A stretch of DNA of 64,000 nt from NCBI GenBank assembly GCA_018894105.1, contig CM032133.1:20164501-20228500 (forward strand), read 5' to 3'. The notes under the pieces were generated by a model. That model saw only the letters and a program-made list of their open reading frames with translations, searched no databases and was not told the DNA's origin. Below, piece by piece: positions 1 through 12,200 of the stretch. The position numbers and the translations under genes were made by a program. Each line of letters starts with the position of its first letter. Within the stretch, counting starts at the first letter, position 1. The stretch is from Jacaranda mimosifolia. Its lineage: Eukaryota; Streptophyta; Magnoliopsida; Lamiales; Bignoniaceae.

Positions 1-1145
1 CTCACGAAAACACCTAACACCCTCGTTCTAAACTCTGTCTTGAAAGAATTACTTAAAAGCAGTAAAGAAGCCCTTGTGTTATGTTCGTGATAATTTTTTC
101 AAAAGAAAAAACTAATATTTATAGTCGAAAAAACCAAAGCCTAATCCCAATAGGATTGCGTCGTGGGCCCATTCTCCCTTTCCTTGTCAAATTTTACCTC
201 AATTTCAAGGCAAAATCAACAATTACAGATTTACGTGGTTCGGCAAATTTCGTCTACCTCCACGGGAGTTTTCTTTCTTCAATTATGATAGAATTCACCA
301 GCACAAGACAACCCTTGAATTTGACAGGCCCAAACTCAAGCCAAAAACCCTTGTAAAACTACTATCATAACTACCAAAGAGATACTCACTCCACCCTTTT
401 GTATTGCGCCACTCGTACTCACAATAACTACCCTATGAGTATCATATCATGAGTTCTATAAATGTCCTCTCTTTTTTCTTATAAAGTAATCAAATAAATA
501 CCTATATTTATAATAGAAAATTACTTGACTATTTTATCTAGAACTAGGAAACCCAATACAAGAAGGTGTCCTAATTTTAGTCAAACTTGGTCTCTTGAAA
601 ACTGAGTCAAATCCTAACAATAATAAACTAAATCTAAACATTGTTTGGTTAAATATTCTGCTTGATCATCGAAATATATGTGTAATTTGGTCATGCAAAC
701 TAGTTAGCATGTTTGTGTTTAGTAGTTTTAATTTGCTGGCCGTTAGTTGATTAAACAAAGTGTTCTGCTTGTTATCAGAATACATACACGTCTTGGTCCC
801 TGCCTTTAAAATGATTCTGTTCTAAAATTGCTTACATAGAATTTCTAATTTGTAGTGGGATTTGGTTCTTTGACTTCCTGTTCACTTAAGCATATAATAT
901 TTTGTCTTATACGTATATATATATAATAAGTTGGTTTAGTTGTGGAAGTCATTATTATATTTACTATTCATTTATTAGCAAACCAAACAGTAATTTTGCT
1001 TATGTGACTTTTGTTTTTGAGTCTTAACGCGACTATTGCGGAAAGTCTAGATAAACATATATTGCAGGCTCGATTATATGACATAATTTTTTATTTGGGA
1101 AGTTCTATTTTGGTAATTATTTGATAAAGGTTCTAGATTTAATTT
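1..1145. other. Intergenic, repeat-derived, no gene
   Basis: No credible gene. Around 230-268 the sequence contains a 'ttacgtggttcggc' motif followed by a 'ctacctccacggg' stretch; I know this pairing from plant dispersed repeats and LTRs, so the first ~560 bases are probably old repeat DNA. The rest is AT-rich. The short ORF at 81-356 has no recognisable domain. Confidence 0.5.
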
Positions 1146-4100
1146 GTGATTGTATTGTTGTTTTGTCATTTAAAATTTTTGATCATGGCGTTAAAGATTA
1201 AGACAATGAATGTTGTGAGTATAGAGTATAACGTTAATAGCATTGGTAGTGGAGTTTGGATCACTCTAATTGCTCTTGCACCTATTATGGTGGGACAAGT
1301 TGAGAAGTTCGAAAAATTTCAACGGGCATGAGGAGATGAATCCTCATGATCTCATTCTGAGATTAAGAATAGAGGAAGACGAGAGGTTTCTAAGAAAGAA
1401 AATGGGTGGCAAATATGAGATCAAAACTAATGTAGTGGAGCAAGGTGCATCTAATAAAAAGTGCAAAAGAGTCGCTTTTAGCTAAAAAAAGCGAGAAAAA
1501 CAATAAGAAGTTCAAAGGAGCTTGCTATATTTGTGGCAGACCAGGCCACTAAGCCAAGGATTGTTGAAACCATCAGGTAGGTGGAACTTTGAAAAAGAGA
1601 AAGATTGCCCATACTAATATCACTGAAGTGGACAAACTAACTGATGAGGTAGGAGATATTAATTTATCTACAATTGCTTTAGAGGTGAACTTAGCTGAAA
1701 ATCCCAATCAATGGTAGGTGGACACGGGGGCCACTCGACATGTGTGTGCCAAAAGAAATATGTTTACAACCATAAGGAGGTTGATGATAAAAATTTGTAC
1801 ATGGGAAATCCTCAAGCTCCAAGGTGCACGGAGTTGGCAAAGTAATATTGAAAATGATCTCCGAAAAAGAGTTGACTCTCAACAATGTGTTTCATGTGCC
1901 GGAGATTAGAAGGAATTTAGTGTCATGGTCAATGTAATAGAATACTTGTCGGTAAAGGCTATTTGGGCGATGGTCTTTTTAAGATGAATGCAATGACCAT
2001 CATACTGAAAATTAGACCAAGTGTTGATTCTAATAATAAGCTAAGCTCTTCCTACTGGCTTTAGTTGTCTAATTTATGTCATAGATTAGGACATGTTAAT
2101 AACAAGTCAATCTCTAAACTTGTAAACATTAGCCTATTACCAAAATTAAATCTTAACTTAAAATCAAGATGTGAAATTTGCATTGAGGCAAAAATGACAA
2201 AAATTCCTTTTAAGTTAATTAAGAGAAGCACTAAACCATTAGATTTAATTCATATTGATATATGTGACTTAAAAATGGTGCAATCTAGAGGTGGAAAGAA
2301 ATATTTTATGACTTATATTGATTATTGCACTAGGTATTAAGTAAAGATGAGTTTTTGGAAGTATTTAAGTAGTGTAAAAGTGAGGTTGAGAATCAACTTG
2401 GGAGGAAAATAAAAACTCTTCGAAGTGATAGAGGAGGGGAATATGTTTACCCATTTGAAGAGTTTTGTGCATAACATGGAATAATCCATGAAGTGACAAT
2501 TTCATATACACCTCAATCAAATGGCATTGCAAAGCGTAAAAATAGAACATTGAAAGAAATGATGAACACTTTGTTAATAAATGCAGGAGCACGTCAAAGC
2601 ATGTGGGGATAGGCAGTGTTAACTGCAAACCACATACTTAATAAATTACCTCATAAGAAACTAGAAAGATACCTTATGAAACTTGGAAAGCTCGTCTACC
2701 TTCCTACCAATATCTTCAAGTGTGGGGGTATCTAGCTAAAATAGGAGTGCCACTTCCTAAAATGGTCAAATAAGACCTAAAACAGTTAACGAAATCTTCA
2801 TTGGGTTTGTACAACATAGTGCAGTGTATAGATTCCTTATATATAAATATGAAATAGATGATATTCATGTTAACACTATTATCGAGTCAAGGAATGCAAG
2901 TTTCCTTGAGGATGTGTTTCCTTGAAAAAATGAAGAAGGACAAATCTCAATTAAAAGACCTCGAGAAGTTCAAGAATCAAACAAAGAGAAAAATAAACTT
3001 AGACATAGCAAGAGGGCTAGAATACATAAGTCATTTGAACTCGATTTCTTGGCTTATATGATATAAAGTGAACCACAAACTTTCATTGAGGCTATGACAA
3101 CGCCAGAAGATTCATTATGGAGAGAGGAGGTAAATAGCGAAGTTAAGTCCATTATACAAAACCACATGTGGGAATTGGTGGATCTTCCTCCTGAAAATAA
3201 ACCCTTAAGGTGTAAATGGATTTTCAGGAAGAGATGAAAGCATATGGTACAATAGATAAATATAAGGCAAGATTTGTGGTAAGGATATAGACAAAAAGAA
3301 GGTCTCAACCACTTTGACACTTATTCACCAGTGACTAGGATAACATCCATTAGGTTGTTGATTGCATTTTTAGCTATCAATAATCTTGAGATTCATCAAA
3401 TGAATGTTAAAACAACCTTTTTTAAATTGCGATTTAGATGAGGAAATTTATATGGAACAACTAGAAGGGCTTGTTGTTCCAGGACAAGAGAAGAAGGTGT
3501 GTAAATTAGTGAAGTCATTATATGGCTTAAAACAAGCACCTAAGTAATGGCATGAAAATTTGACCAAGTCATGCTGGCAAATGGCTTTAGGATCAATGAG
3601 TGTGATAAATGTGTGTACGTAAAGGGCACCGCTTCTGAGTACATCATTATATGTCTATACGTAGATGATATGTTAATTATGGGAAGCAACAATGACGTAA
3701 TTAAAGAGACAAAAGGCTGTTGAGCAGCAATTTTGATATGAAAGATATAGGAGTAGTGGATGTGATCCTTGGAATAAAAATTATTAAGACATCTCATTGG
3801 CTAACGCGAACACAATCTCACTATATTGAGAAAATGTTACAAAAGTTCTTGAGACAAGAACATGGACCTACTAATGCTCCCATAGATGCAAACCAACAGT
3901 TTACAAAAAATAAAGTTGAGGCAAAGGCTCAACTAGAGTATGTGCGTATAATTGGGAGCCTCATGTACATCATGAATTGTATAAGGCCTGCTATAGCATA
4001 TGTTGTTAGCAAACTAAGTAGATTTACTAGCAACCCAGGTTAAGAGCATTTGATTGCACTAATTTGAGTTTTAAGGTACTTGAAATGTACCTTAAGTTAT

Positions 4101-4800
4101 GGGTTGCATTATATAAGATATCCAATTGTAATAAAAGGTTACATTGATGCTAATTAGATATTAGACTCCAATGAAACTAAGTCCACAAGTGGATATGTTT
4201 TCACTTTAGGATGAGGGGCTACCTCGTGGAAATCCTCCAAACAAACTTGCATAGCTAGGTCAACTATGGAATCTAAGTTCATAGCACCAGGAAGGTGAGG
4301 AAGTAATTTGGCTACGCCATTTCTTGGAAGATATCCGAATTAGCCTAAACCTGTACATGTAATTTGCATTTATTGTGATAGTCAATCGACAATTGGTAGG
4401 GCACAAAGTAGTATATACAATGATAAGTCTAGACATAGATGTCGTAGACATAATACCATTAGACAAATATTCTCTAATGGAGTTATCTCTATTGATTATG
4501 TGAGATTAAAAGAAAACATTGCGGATTCGCTTACCAAAGGCTTAAACAGAGAGTAAGTTGGAAATCGAAGGGAATAGGACTTAAGCCTATAAAGTAAATG
4601 AGGCAATACAATGGGAACCTTACTTATGTGACTGGAGATCCCAAGAAACAGGTTCAAAGGGAAAAACAAGTTGTTGTGTCTCGATGTGGATGCATTGTGG
4701 AGGTCCAACATCCATCCTATTCCTATGACAAGTAGACAGTGCCACATGCAAAAAGTTAAGGTTAAGCTTTGCATTTAATGGCTCTTACACTTTGAATCTT
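1146..4800 (+). mobile_element. Ty1/copia retrotransposon A (degenerate, LTRs not resolved)
   Basis: Gag, protease, integrase, reverse transcriptase and RNase H remnants follow one another in copia order on the plus strand. Many stops and frameshifts are present, so it cannot make a working polyprotein. I could not match LTRs at the two ends, so the limits are approximate; the start is set by the first gag-like residues and the end lies a little beyond the RNase H region. The wording of the gag start, the DTGATRHVC protease site and the 'KGLNRE' end are typical of Tork/TNT1-like plant copia elements. The lineage is recalled knowledge, not a computed tree. Confidence 0.85.
1184..4553 (+). pseudogene. 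copia A gag-pol pseudogene
   Basis: The gag start reads like MALKIKTMNVVS and reaches a motif resembling APIMVG, then jumps to the C-terminal gag part (ILRLRIEEDE). A large piece of gag is therefore deleted near 1330. The zinc knuckle CYICGRPGH-AKDC (1523-1564) has a stop after its His. The protease site VDTGATRHVC lies near 1718. GAG-pre-integrase and integrase start at 2065-2340 (WxRLGHVN-like segment, CEIC pair, then the IDICDLK stretch); the 'NGIAKRKNRTLKEMM' integrase motif is near 2520. RT covers about 3070-4040, with SPVTR, LYGLKQAPK and an intact YVDDM at ~3658. RNase H runs to 'ADSLTKGLNRE' at ~4550. At least a dozen stops or frame changes occur. This is a dead copy. Confidence 0.85.
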
Positions 4801-5895
4801 CAAGTAGGGGTGCAGTAGGAACCTTTTAATAAGAAGCCACCTATATAAGTAGGGACTGGGCCGATTCTATGAGAATTTTTAGGGCTGAATTCTCAGAGAA
4901 TACTCATGAATCCCAATAATTATTTAGGATAGAAATGAACACAACTGTGAGAACTTAGACTGACTATTAGGCAGAGTTGTGTGAAGTTCTATTGTCTTGG
5001 TGTACACCAAAAGCCAAACAGTTCAAGACATCATGTTCATTGGTTGGCAGTACATCTAATAGTTCTCACTAGGGAAGATTCAAAGCCACAAGCTACCTAT
5101 CTCGATGTAGATTCACTCAAGCTGGAACTCTTTCATGTGTCTCTAAGCATATGCATAGTTGGCGAGATAATTTTTTTATTCATGTGGGGATTGTAAAATT
5201 TGGCATATTTATATGCCAAAATCAAATAACTGAATAAGAAAATTGAGTTTAAATTAAGAAATAATTTAAGAACATTTTAGTGAGTAGAACGAGTTTATCC
5301 ACTTTGGAAAAAAGGGTGCAGGGTGTGTAAATAAAATAGTTCAAATTTATTTTTAATATATCCCAATAAACACACCCATATAGAAAAGTTAACTCAAAAG
5401 CTAGAGCTATGACTTCAGCTCCTAATTTCCACATCACATCACATAACTAATTTTCACCATTTTAGAAATGGTGGAAATGAAAATTGGAAATGGAAATAAA
5501 ACCAAACAGGCCCTAAGTTCAGTGAAGTGTAGCTTTGGAACATGATACATAGTAAAACATTATCTTATTTCAACATCATAAATGATTCATAAGACAACAT
5601 TCTAGATATTCTTCTCCAATTTTAGCATTAAAATGGAGAAAAAAAGAAAAGGAAAGAACAAGATTGAAACAGAGAATTCGAATAAGAATCAGTTGCGCAT
5701 ACCATATCTAGGTTCACTTGCAGGGGTTAGCCAGAACTTCGAATAGGGGAGGAAATACCTTATCAAAAACAAAAAGTTGAGTAAGTTTTACTTTTAAACA
5801 TGACACACGATGAATCAAATGAGATTTTTTCTGCTGCAAAATAAAGGAAAACCTAAAATTATATTTGCAAAGCGTGTACACAAAATTTCCCAAAT
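4554..5895. other. 3' remnant of copia A and intergenic DNA
   Basis: The first few hundred bases probably hold the 3' untranslated region and possibly LTR remnants of copia A, but no LTR partner was found upstream. Near 5495-5515 the sequence 'aaaccaaacaggccctaag' resembles the end of a common plant hAT-type MITE (TIR like gggcctgtttgg). I did not find its other end. No gene is seen. Confidence 0.45.
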
Positions 5896-6791
<896 letters not shown>

Positions 6792-7533
6792 TTTGGCTGC
6801 GATGACAAAATCATTTTCTCGTAGTTTCTTCCCTATAACAAATTAACATGATAATGTTTTTATTTCTTTTCTAGTCTATTCTTTTCTTTTTTTATTCTGT
6901 TTTCAATAATTTTTTTGGACTTGTTTTCAACAAAAGAAAGAAAAGGGTTAACTTGTTTGGACATTTCTAGATTGTGGGTGAGGAGAGAAATAAGTAGGGT
7001 ATAGTTGTTTTCTATCTACATAATCCTACAAATCAAACTTGCATAAGAGATTAAGGTAAATTATAATTGCATCTAATTATTAGGCTAATCTTTTATATCA
7101 AATAATTTATTATATTATTTAATCTCATCTTATCTCATTCTATTCAAATCTCCTCTACTATTTACATTCCAAATCAAATGTGCCTTTAGTGTTAATTACA
7201 GACCCCGCAATGAAAATACCATTGCTTCCATTTGACTCGAGTTTTAGAAAAGTAAAGATTTGTTATTTTTGCTCATTAGTTTTAAAATAATAGTTAAAAA
7301 TTAGTAGCATCACATAATCAAGTTGAACAGTAGAAAAATTGTGAGAGAAATATTTATTTTAAAAAATGGGCCTTATTTCTTTTCTTTTTCTAAAGTAAGT
7401 ATTATAAATTTGTGGCAGAAAAACTACTCTGCACAATGAAGTTAAGTTCATCTATTTTCGAAACGAAATGTAGAGTATGTAAATTCACTTTCAAAAGAAA
7501 TAAATAATATGAAAAAATTGAATGAGAGTATTA
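6792..7533. other. AT-rich intergenic DNA
   Basis: No gene is seen. Between about 6945 and 7195 the edges 'aacttgtttggacatt' and 'ccaaatcaaatgtgcct' look like the ends of a short MITE-like repeat, but the match is weak. The DNA upstream of the chitinase relic has no clear promoter I would defend. Confidence 0.4.
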
Positions 7534-8059
7534 TCTATATTATTATAAAAGGAAAACATCTTTTGTAAGTAAAATAAAAGTTATTTATACATTTTTACAT
7601 ATTTTGCCTTTTATTTTTGTGCATAACTAAAATAGGAATATTTATATTTATACTATATTCTAAAAGAGAAGACACTTTTGTGTCTAATATGACAATTTTT
7701 ATTTTTTTTATTAATTACATAAGTTGTCCTCTCATCTATTCAAATATTGAAAACTATAGTTTAGTTTAAAGGACAAAACAAGGAATTCAGCTTTTTAGAT
7801 ACCAAATTTATAATAATTCAAATTTACCTTCCTAAAAATTATCCAACACAAACAGTTCAATTAAGTCACAAATGTAATTTTAATAAATTTCACTAACCCA
7901 CCGTTTTATACTTCATATTATCCACTGAATAATTTCAAAGCCACTTCTCCCAAGTATTAGAATTCTTCCTGAAACTGATATCTTAAATCCAAAACTGACA
8001 TCTTCCTGCAAATGTGCTGCCTTTGTTTTTTGCCTGCAAAGTAGGTTTGCTTCTATTCT

Positions 8060-8358
8060 TTTATGTTTCGTTCTTTTGTGTTCTTTTTAAATATGTGATT
8101 GATTTTTTTGTTCTCTCTCTCTCTCCCTCTCTCTCCCTCTCTCTTTTTTAGCAGAGATAAATATAGGTCCATCCTCATATTTTTCTTTCATGTTCGATTT
8201 CTCTTTTTCATTTTCTGTTTCTTTCTTTTGTGTTCTTTTCAAGTGTGAGATTAATTTTTTATTCCCTTTTTTGCAGCTATATTTTTCTTTTAGGCTTGAT
8301 TTCTTCTTCTTTTTTTTTCTTTTTTCTTTTTTGCTTTTTGTATTTTTTCAAGTGTATG

Positions 8359-8400
<42 letters not shown>

Positions 8401-8510
8401 TGCAGAGAAAAATATAGGTCCATCGCAATATTTTTCTTTTAGATTTAATTTTAATTTTAATTTTTTCCTTTCTTTTTTGTTTTTTTCAAGAGTTTGTTTA
8501 AGTTTTTGGT
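8060..8510 (+). repeat. degenerate ~125-bp tandem T-rich modules
   Basis: Three to four related units follow each other. Each has a pyrimidine tract, a phrase like 'tcttttgtgttctttt' or 'ttttttcaagtgt', a microsatellite or T-run, and then 'gcag' followed by '(a)atataggtccatc' or a shortened form (near 8151, 8274 and 8402). The slot before gcag holds a CT-rich tract in one unit (8111-8146) and (ATT)14 in another. The modules mimic intron 3' ends, but no exon is recognised around them. Confidence 0.6.
8359..8400 (+). repeat. (ATT)14 microsatellite
   Basis: Fourteen perfect ATT units, placed within the T-rich module array. Confidence 0.95.
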
Positions 8511-8765
8511 TATTTAAAATTATTACAGTTTTTTAACATATAATATATATATAATATGACTTAGACTACATTTTATTTTTATTTTGAGTTTACTTTAAAC
8601 ACACAAAAATATTATCTGTATCTACAAAGAAATTCATTATTATATAAAATTATAGATTATATATATATATTTAAAGTATTAATTGACATTGATTATAGTG
8701 AAGGAGAAATATTGAAGAGAAAATACATAACACTCAAAACACGAATCGTGTGCGGTGACCGATAG

Positions 8766-9385
8766 TACTATTAAGGATTAAATTAAAAATTCTTACACAT
8801 ATAAATAGTTATGATGTCAATTTTTGTAACTCTCAGTTTTAGCCTTTTCTTTTAGTTTAAGCATTCAATGAATTCAAGATTATTATTTGTAATTTTTTTT
8901 TATAAGGTAATATATACTAATTGTAATTTCTCAATCCATATTAAAAGTCACATACACCATTAAATTGAATCAAACATTATTTTTTGAATAAACCTAATTT
9001 TTTTATAGCTAGAAGTTAGAAGTCCACATTCAATACACATTTACTTTTAGTACAAGATCCAAATTCCATTTTTAAAGCTTGTGCACCAAAAAAACCTTCA
9101 GTATTGAATTGTTCATCCATCACTTGTTGCATATGGAACGTTAACTTTGAAATTGTATATCAATAATATTACATGTGGTTAGTTCTTTTTCTCCCTCTCT
9201 TTTATCTTTTAATGTTTTTCCATCTGAAGTTTATAAAATTCAATTACATTACATTTGTTTATTATAGTAGAACAGGGGGGAAAATTTTAAATTTGATAGT
9301 ATTTTCAACTTATGCAACTTCTATTGCACTTTATCCTTTCATCAAGTTAAGATATGACAAACTCATGTGATATCATTGTATCGAC
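8766..9385. other. AT-rich intergenic DNA, no feature
   Basis: No recognisable gene or repeat boundary is seen. Confidence 0.4.
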
Positions 9386-9720
9386 TAGGGGTGTCAATAG
9401 GTCGGTCTTTATCCTACCCAGGCCCACAAAATCAGACCTAGGCCTAGACCTAGGCCCAATGAAATTATAGTTGATTAAGACCCAGGCCTAGACCCAATAA
9501 AAATATTTAAATGGGTTTGGGTAAGACTTGTACCCATATAGGGGTGTCAATGGATAGGGTTCTACCCTACTCAGGCCCAAATTTCAAAATTACCCAAATT
9601 TTATACCCTATCGTTTACCTTGCCCAATCAGGCCCAGTACCAATTGGGCCCATGCATTGGGTCTGTTGCTCAGACCCAGTATTTTCGGGCCCGGTCCAGA
9701 CCCGAACTTTTTTTTTTTTG
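9386..9720 (+). repeat. doubled hAT terminus with subterminal repeats
   Basis: Two copies of a hAT end stand 153 bp apart in the same orientation (9386 and 9539), each starting with taggggtgtcaat and each followed by aggcccaa/gaccc-rich subterminal DNA. The inner copy leads into the T-run at 9710. This may be a nested short hAT MITE or a partial duplication of the end. Confidence 0.65.
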
Positions 9721-10263
9721 CCTTTCCTCCTCCTACTGCTGTTTCTATTTCTTTGGGGTAGGGACAGAAAAGTGTTGCTTCATGCTGATACCAAAAGAAC
9801 CTCCTGCTTTGCAAAAAATATTTTCAATCTAATTGTAAAATAATCTTCAAATCATCTCACTTTCAATTTTGATAACATAAAACACACACACACACACACA
9901 AAACTTATTTTATAATTACATAAATTTTCAAACCCAATTCTAATACATTTAAATATTAACAAATAGTGTAACTAAAACAATTTGGAACTTAATTGCAAAA
10001 TCATCTTCAAGTCATATCATCTCCAACCTAGTAACTCAAAACCCAAAAAAAAAAAAAAATCTTAGTTAAATCATCGTTTGAAATAAAATAAAATCGAACT
10101 AAGAGCATTATTTATATTTACCTGCAACTTTTGTTCATCAAAACCTTAACACGCTCTCTACTTGAATTTAGATGATTCCACATCACTTACAACTACAAAA
10201 ATTAAAAATTAATTAGAGATTATATTAATAAAATTAACAAAAGAACTAAAAAATATAAATAAC

Positions 10264-12158
10264 TTACATACCATTCTTAAGAATTGATCCGATCCAATCA
10301 TCAGCTACTACTAATGCCTCAACCACATTCGGAAGCAAACAAGCATGTAATTCATCAATAACATGACCCCCAATACTAAATGCAGCCTCTGATGCCATGA
10401 TAATAGCTGGAACTGCTAAAATATCACATGCTATTTTCGCTAAAATAGGTAGTTTAGGGCTACTTGTTCTCCACCAATCCAAGATGCTAAATGTTTGTGC
10501 CCTCGGAAACCTAACCTTATCTAAGTAGCTATCCAATTTTGATTTTTGATCGACATAAAGTCGTGATTCATTACACCATCTATCAAAATCATGTAAAGAA
10601 GCGTGTGGTTCAACACTAGAGCTACTTATTAAAGTAGTTTCATTCATTGAAGGGTTAACACTACCTCCATAAGTAATGAACAACTTAATCAAAGTATCAC
10701 GAACCCTTTGAATGTATGGATGATCATTTGAACCATAAATTCTAGTATAAAAATACTAGACCAAATCCATTTTAAATCTGGGGTCAAATACGACAGCAAG
10801 TGCTAACACCAAGCAACACTCATCCCAATATTTATCAAATTTCTCCTTCATGGGACCAGACATCCTCCTAATGAAATCAAATTCACTGTTTTCCCACTCG
10901 GTCATCTTCAAATGAATATCACAAATGCCAGGAAAAAATATATTAGAGGTTGGATACTTGCGACCACTAAAATGACGAGTAGCTTCACAAAATATTTGTA
11001 AACACTCATGCACAACTTTAGCCGCTTCCCATTCAGACTCAGATGGATTATATTGATAATGACTATCTATTCTTTCTAAACGACTAAATGCTTCCTTTAA
11101 TGGTAATGCCGTTGCAAGTAACTCATAAGTTGAGTTCCACCTATTAAGCACATCCATGGCCACTTACCTCTTACCCTCTCAATTGCACTGGTTTAAAGCA
11201 GTGTCAAATCTTTGAGTTGCAGCAGGAGACTTGTTCAAATACCTCATAGTCTCACTAATTTTTTTAATTAATCCCTTAATTTGATTCAATCCATCTTGTA
11301 CAATCAAATTTAATATGTGCGCACTACATCTCACATGCAATAAATCCCCATCAAATGCAATTAATGAGTCATAAACAAGCTAATGTTTCAATCTTCTAAT
11401 CAAGCGTCATTAGTTGTAGCATTATCAACAACCACTGAAAACAACTTCTTTTCCAAATTCCACTCCAAAATAATTTCTTTCAAAAAGTTAAATAAAGCTT
11501 CGCCATCATGTGAGTATGGAATCTTCCTAAATGCCATAATTTTCTTTTGCAATTCCCAATTGTCATCAATAAAGTGAGCAGTCAAACAACAATATGCAAC
11601 ATGTGAATGATCTGGAGTCTAAATATCTGTAGTTAAAGACAATCTACATTTTAGTCCATATAACAATTTGTAAATTTTGATATTTTCCTCTTCATATACT
11701 TCAATCACATCACTTCTAATGGTGTTTCTACATGGACGCTTAAAATTCGGATGCAAACCATTCAAAAAAATTTCAAAATATTCATGCTCACTTATATTGA
11801 AGGGATATTTATGTTTTATACATGCAATTGCTAGATCCTTTCGACTTTTAGCTTGGTCAAATATGGATTTAGTCCTAGGACTTCCGCCGAAACTATTTAT
11901 GGAATCTAACTTGAATTTCAAGCAAGCATTCCGTAAGTGTTTTTTCAAATGAGTAGTACCATGCACAACATTGCCAGACAAAAGTTTTTCACAGTAGTTG
12001 CATTTAGCATTTACAATATCATTTATACCTCTAACCTTTGTAAAATGTTGCCAAACAACTAATTGTTTCCTTTTTGTACCTTTAGGTGCATTACTTACTT
12101 CTTCATTCTCACCACTACCAAGAGATATATGTTGGCTAGACTGATTATGTGACGTCAA
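10264..12158 (-). pseudogene. hAT transposase pseudogene (BED zinc finger, hAT dimerisation)
   Basis: It starts at Met 12158 with a Ser-rich leader. A BED zinc finger follows (WQHFTKVR, then the CNYC pair and HLKKHLRNAC). RNase H-like parts follow: 'SLTTDI' near 11625, then after a stop 'HFIDDNWELQKKI' and 'VVVDNATTND' near 11410. The frame is lost between about 11400 and 11163, then resumes with MDVLNRWNSTYELL (11163), VFDPRFKMD (10765) and the C-terminal dimerisation region LDWWRTSSPKLPILAKIACDILAVP...SEAAFS (10350-10490). The last reading ends at 10264 beside 'ggtatgtaag', which could be a splice donor leading to a short further exon near 10125-10190. Several stops and frameshifts make it inactive. 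Confidence 0.88.
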
Positions 12159-12200
12159 CCTTACAAAATCTACAAAAAAAAATAATAAATTAAGTTAATA

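Larger units (their letters stand above)
7534..8765 (+). mobile_element. possible non-autonomous Helitron (weak 3' end)
   Basis: The start fits the Helitron rule: A followed by TCTATATTATTATAAAAGG at 7534. Near the proposed end a short hairpin ACACGA-A-TCGTGT lies at 8739-8751, followed 10 bases later by ATAG and a T at 8762-8766. A Helitron normally ends in CTRR after such a hairpin, so ATAG would be a mutated CTAG. No Rep or helicase is encoded. The assignment rests only on ends and is uncertain. Confidence 0.35.
9386..12200 (-). mobile_element. hAT transposon 1 (degenerate; right end not found)
   Basis: A hAT-type terminus 'taggggtgtcaat' begins at 9386 and a second one, nearly identical, at 9539. 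Both are followed by the 'aggccca/gggccc' subterminal repeats typical of plant hAT elements. The transposase relic lies on the minus strand between 10264 and 12158, so the termini at 9386 and 9539 are its 3' side. No matching inverted terminus (ttgacacccct) was seen up to 14300, so the right boundary is a guess set just beyond the first codon. Confidence 0.7.

Noticed and set aside
8190..8442. Phe- and Ile/Tyr-rich ORFs
   Set aside because: They are translations of T-rich modules and the ATT microsatellite.
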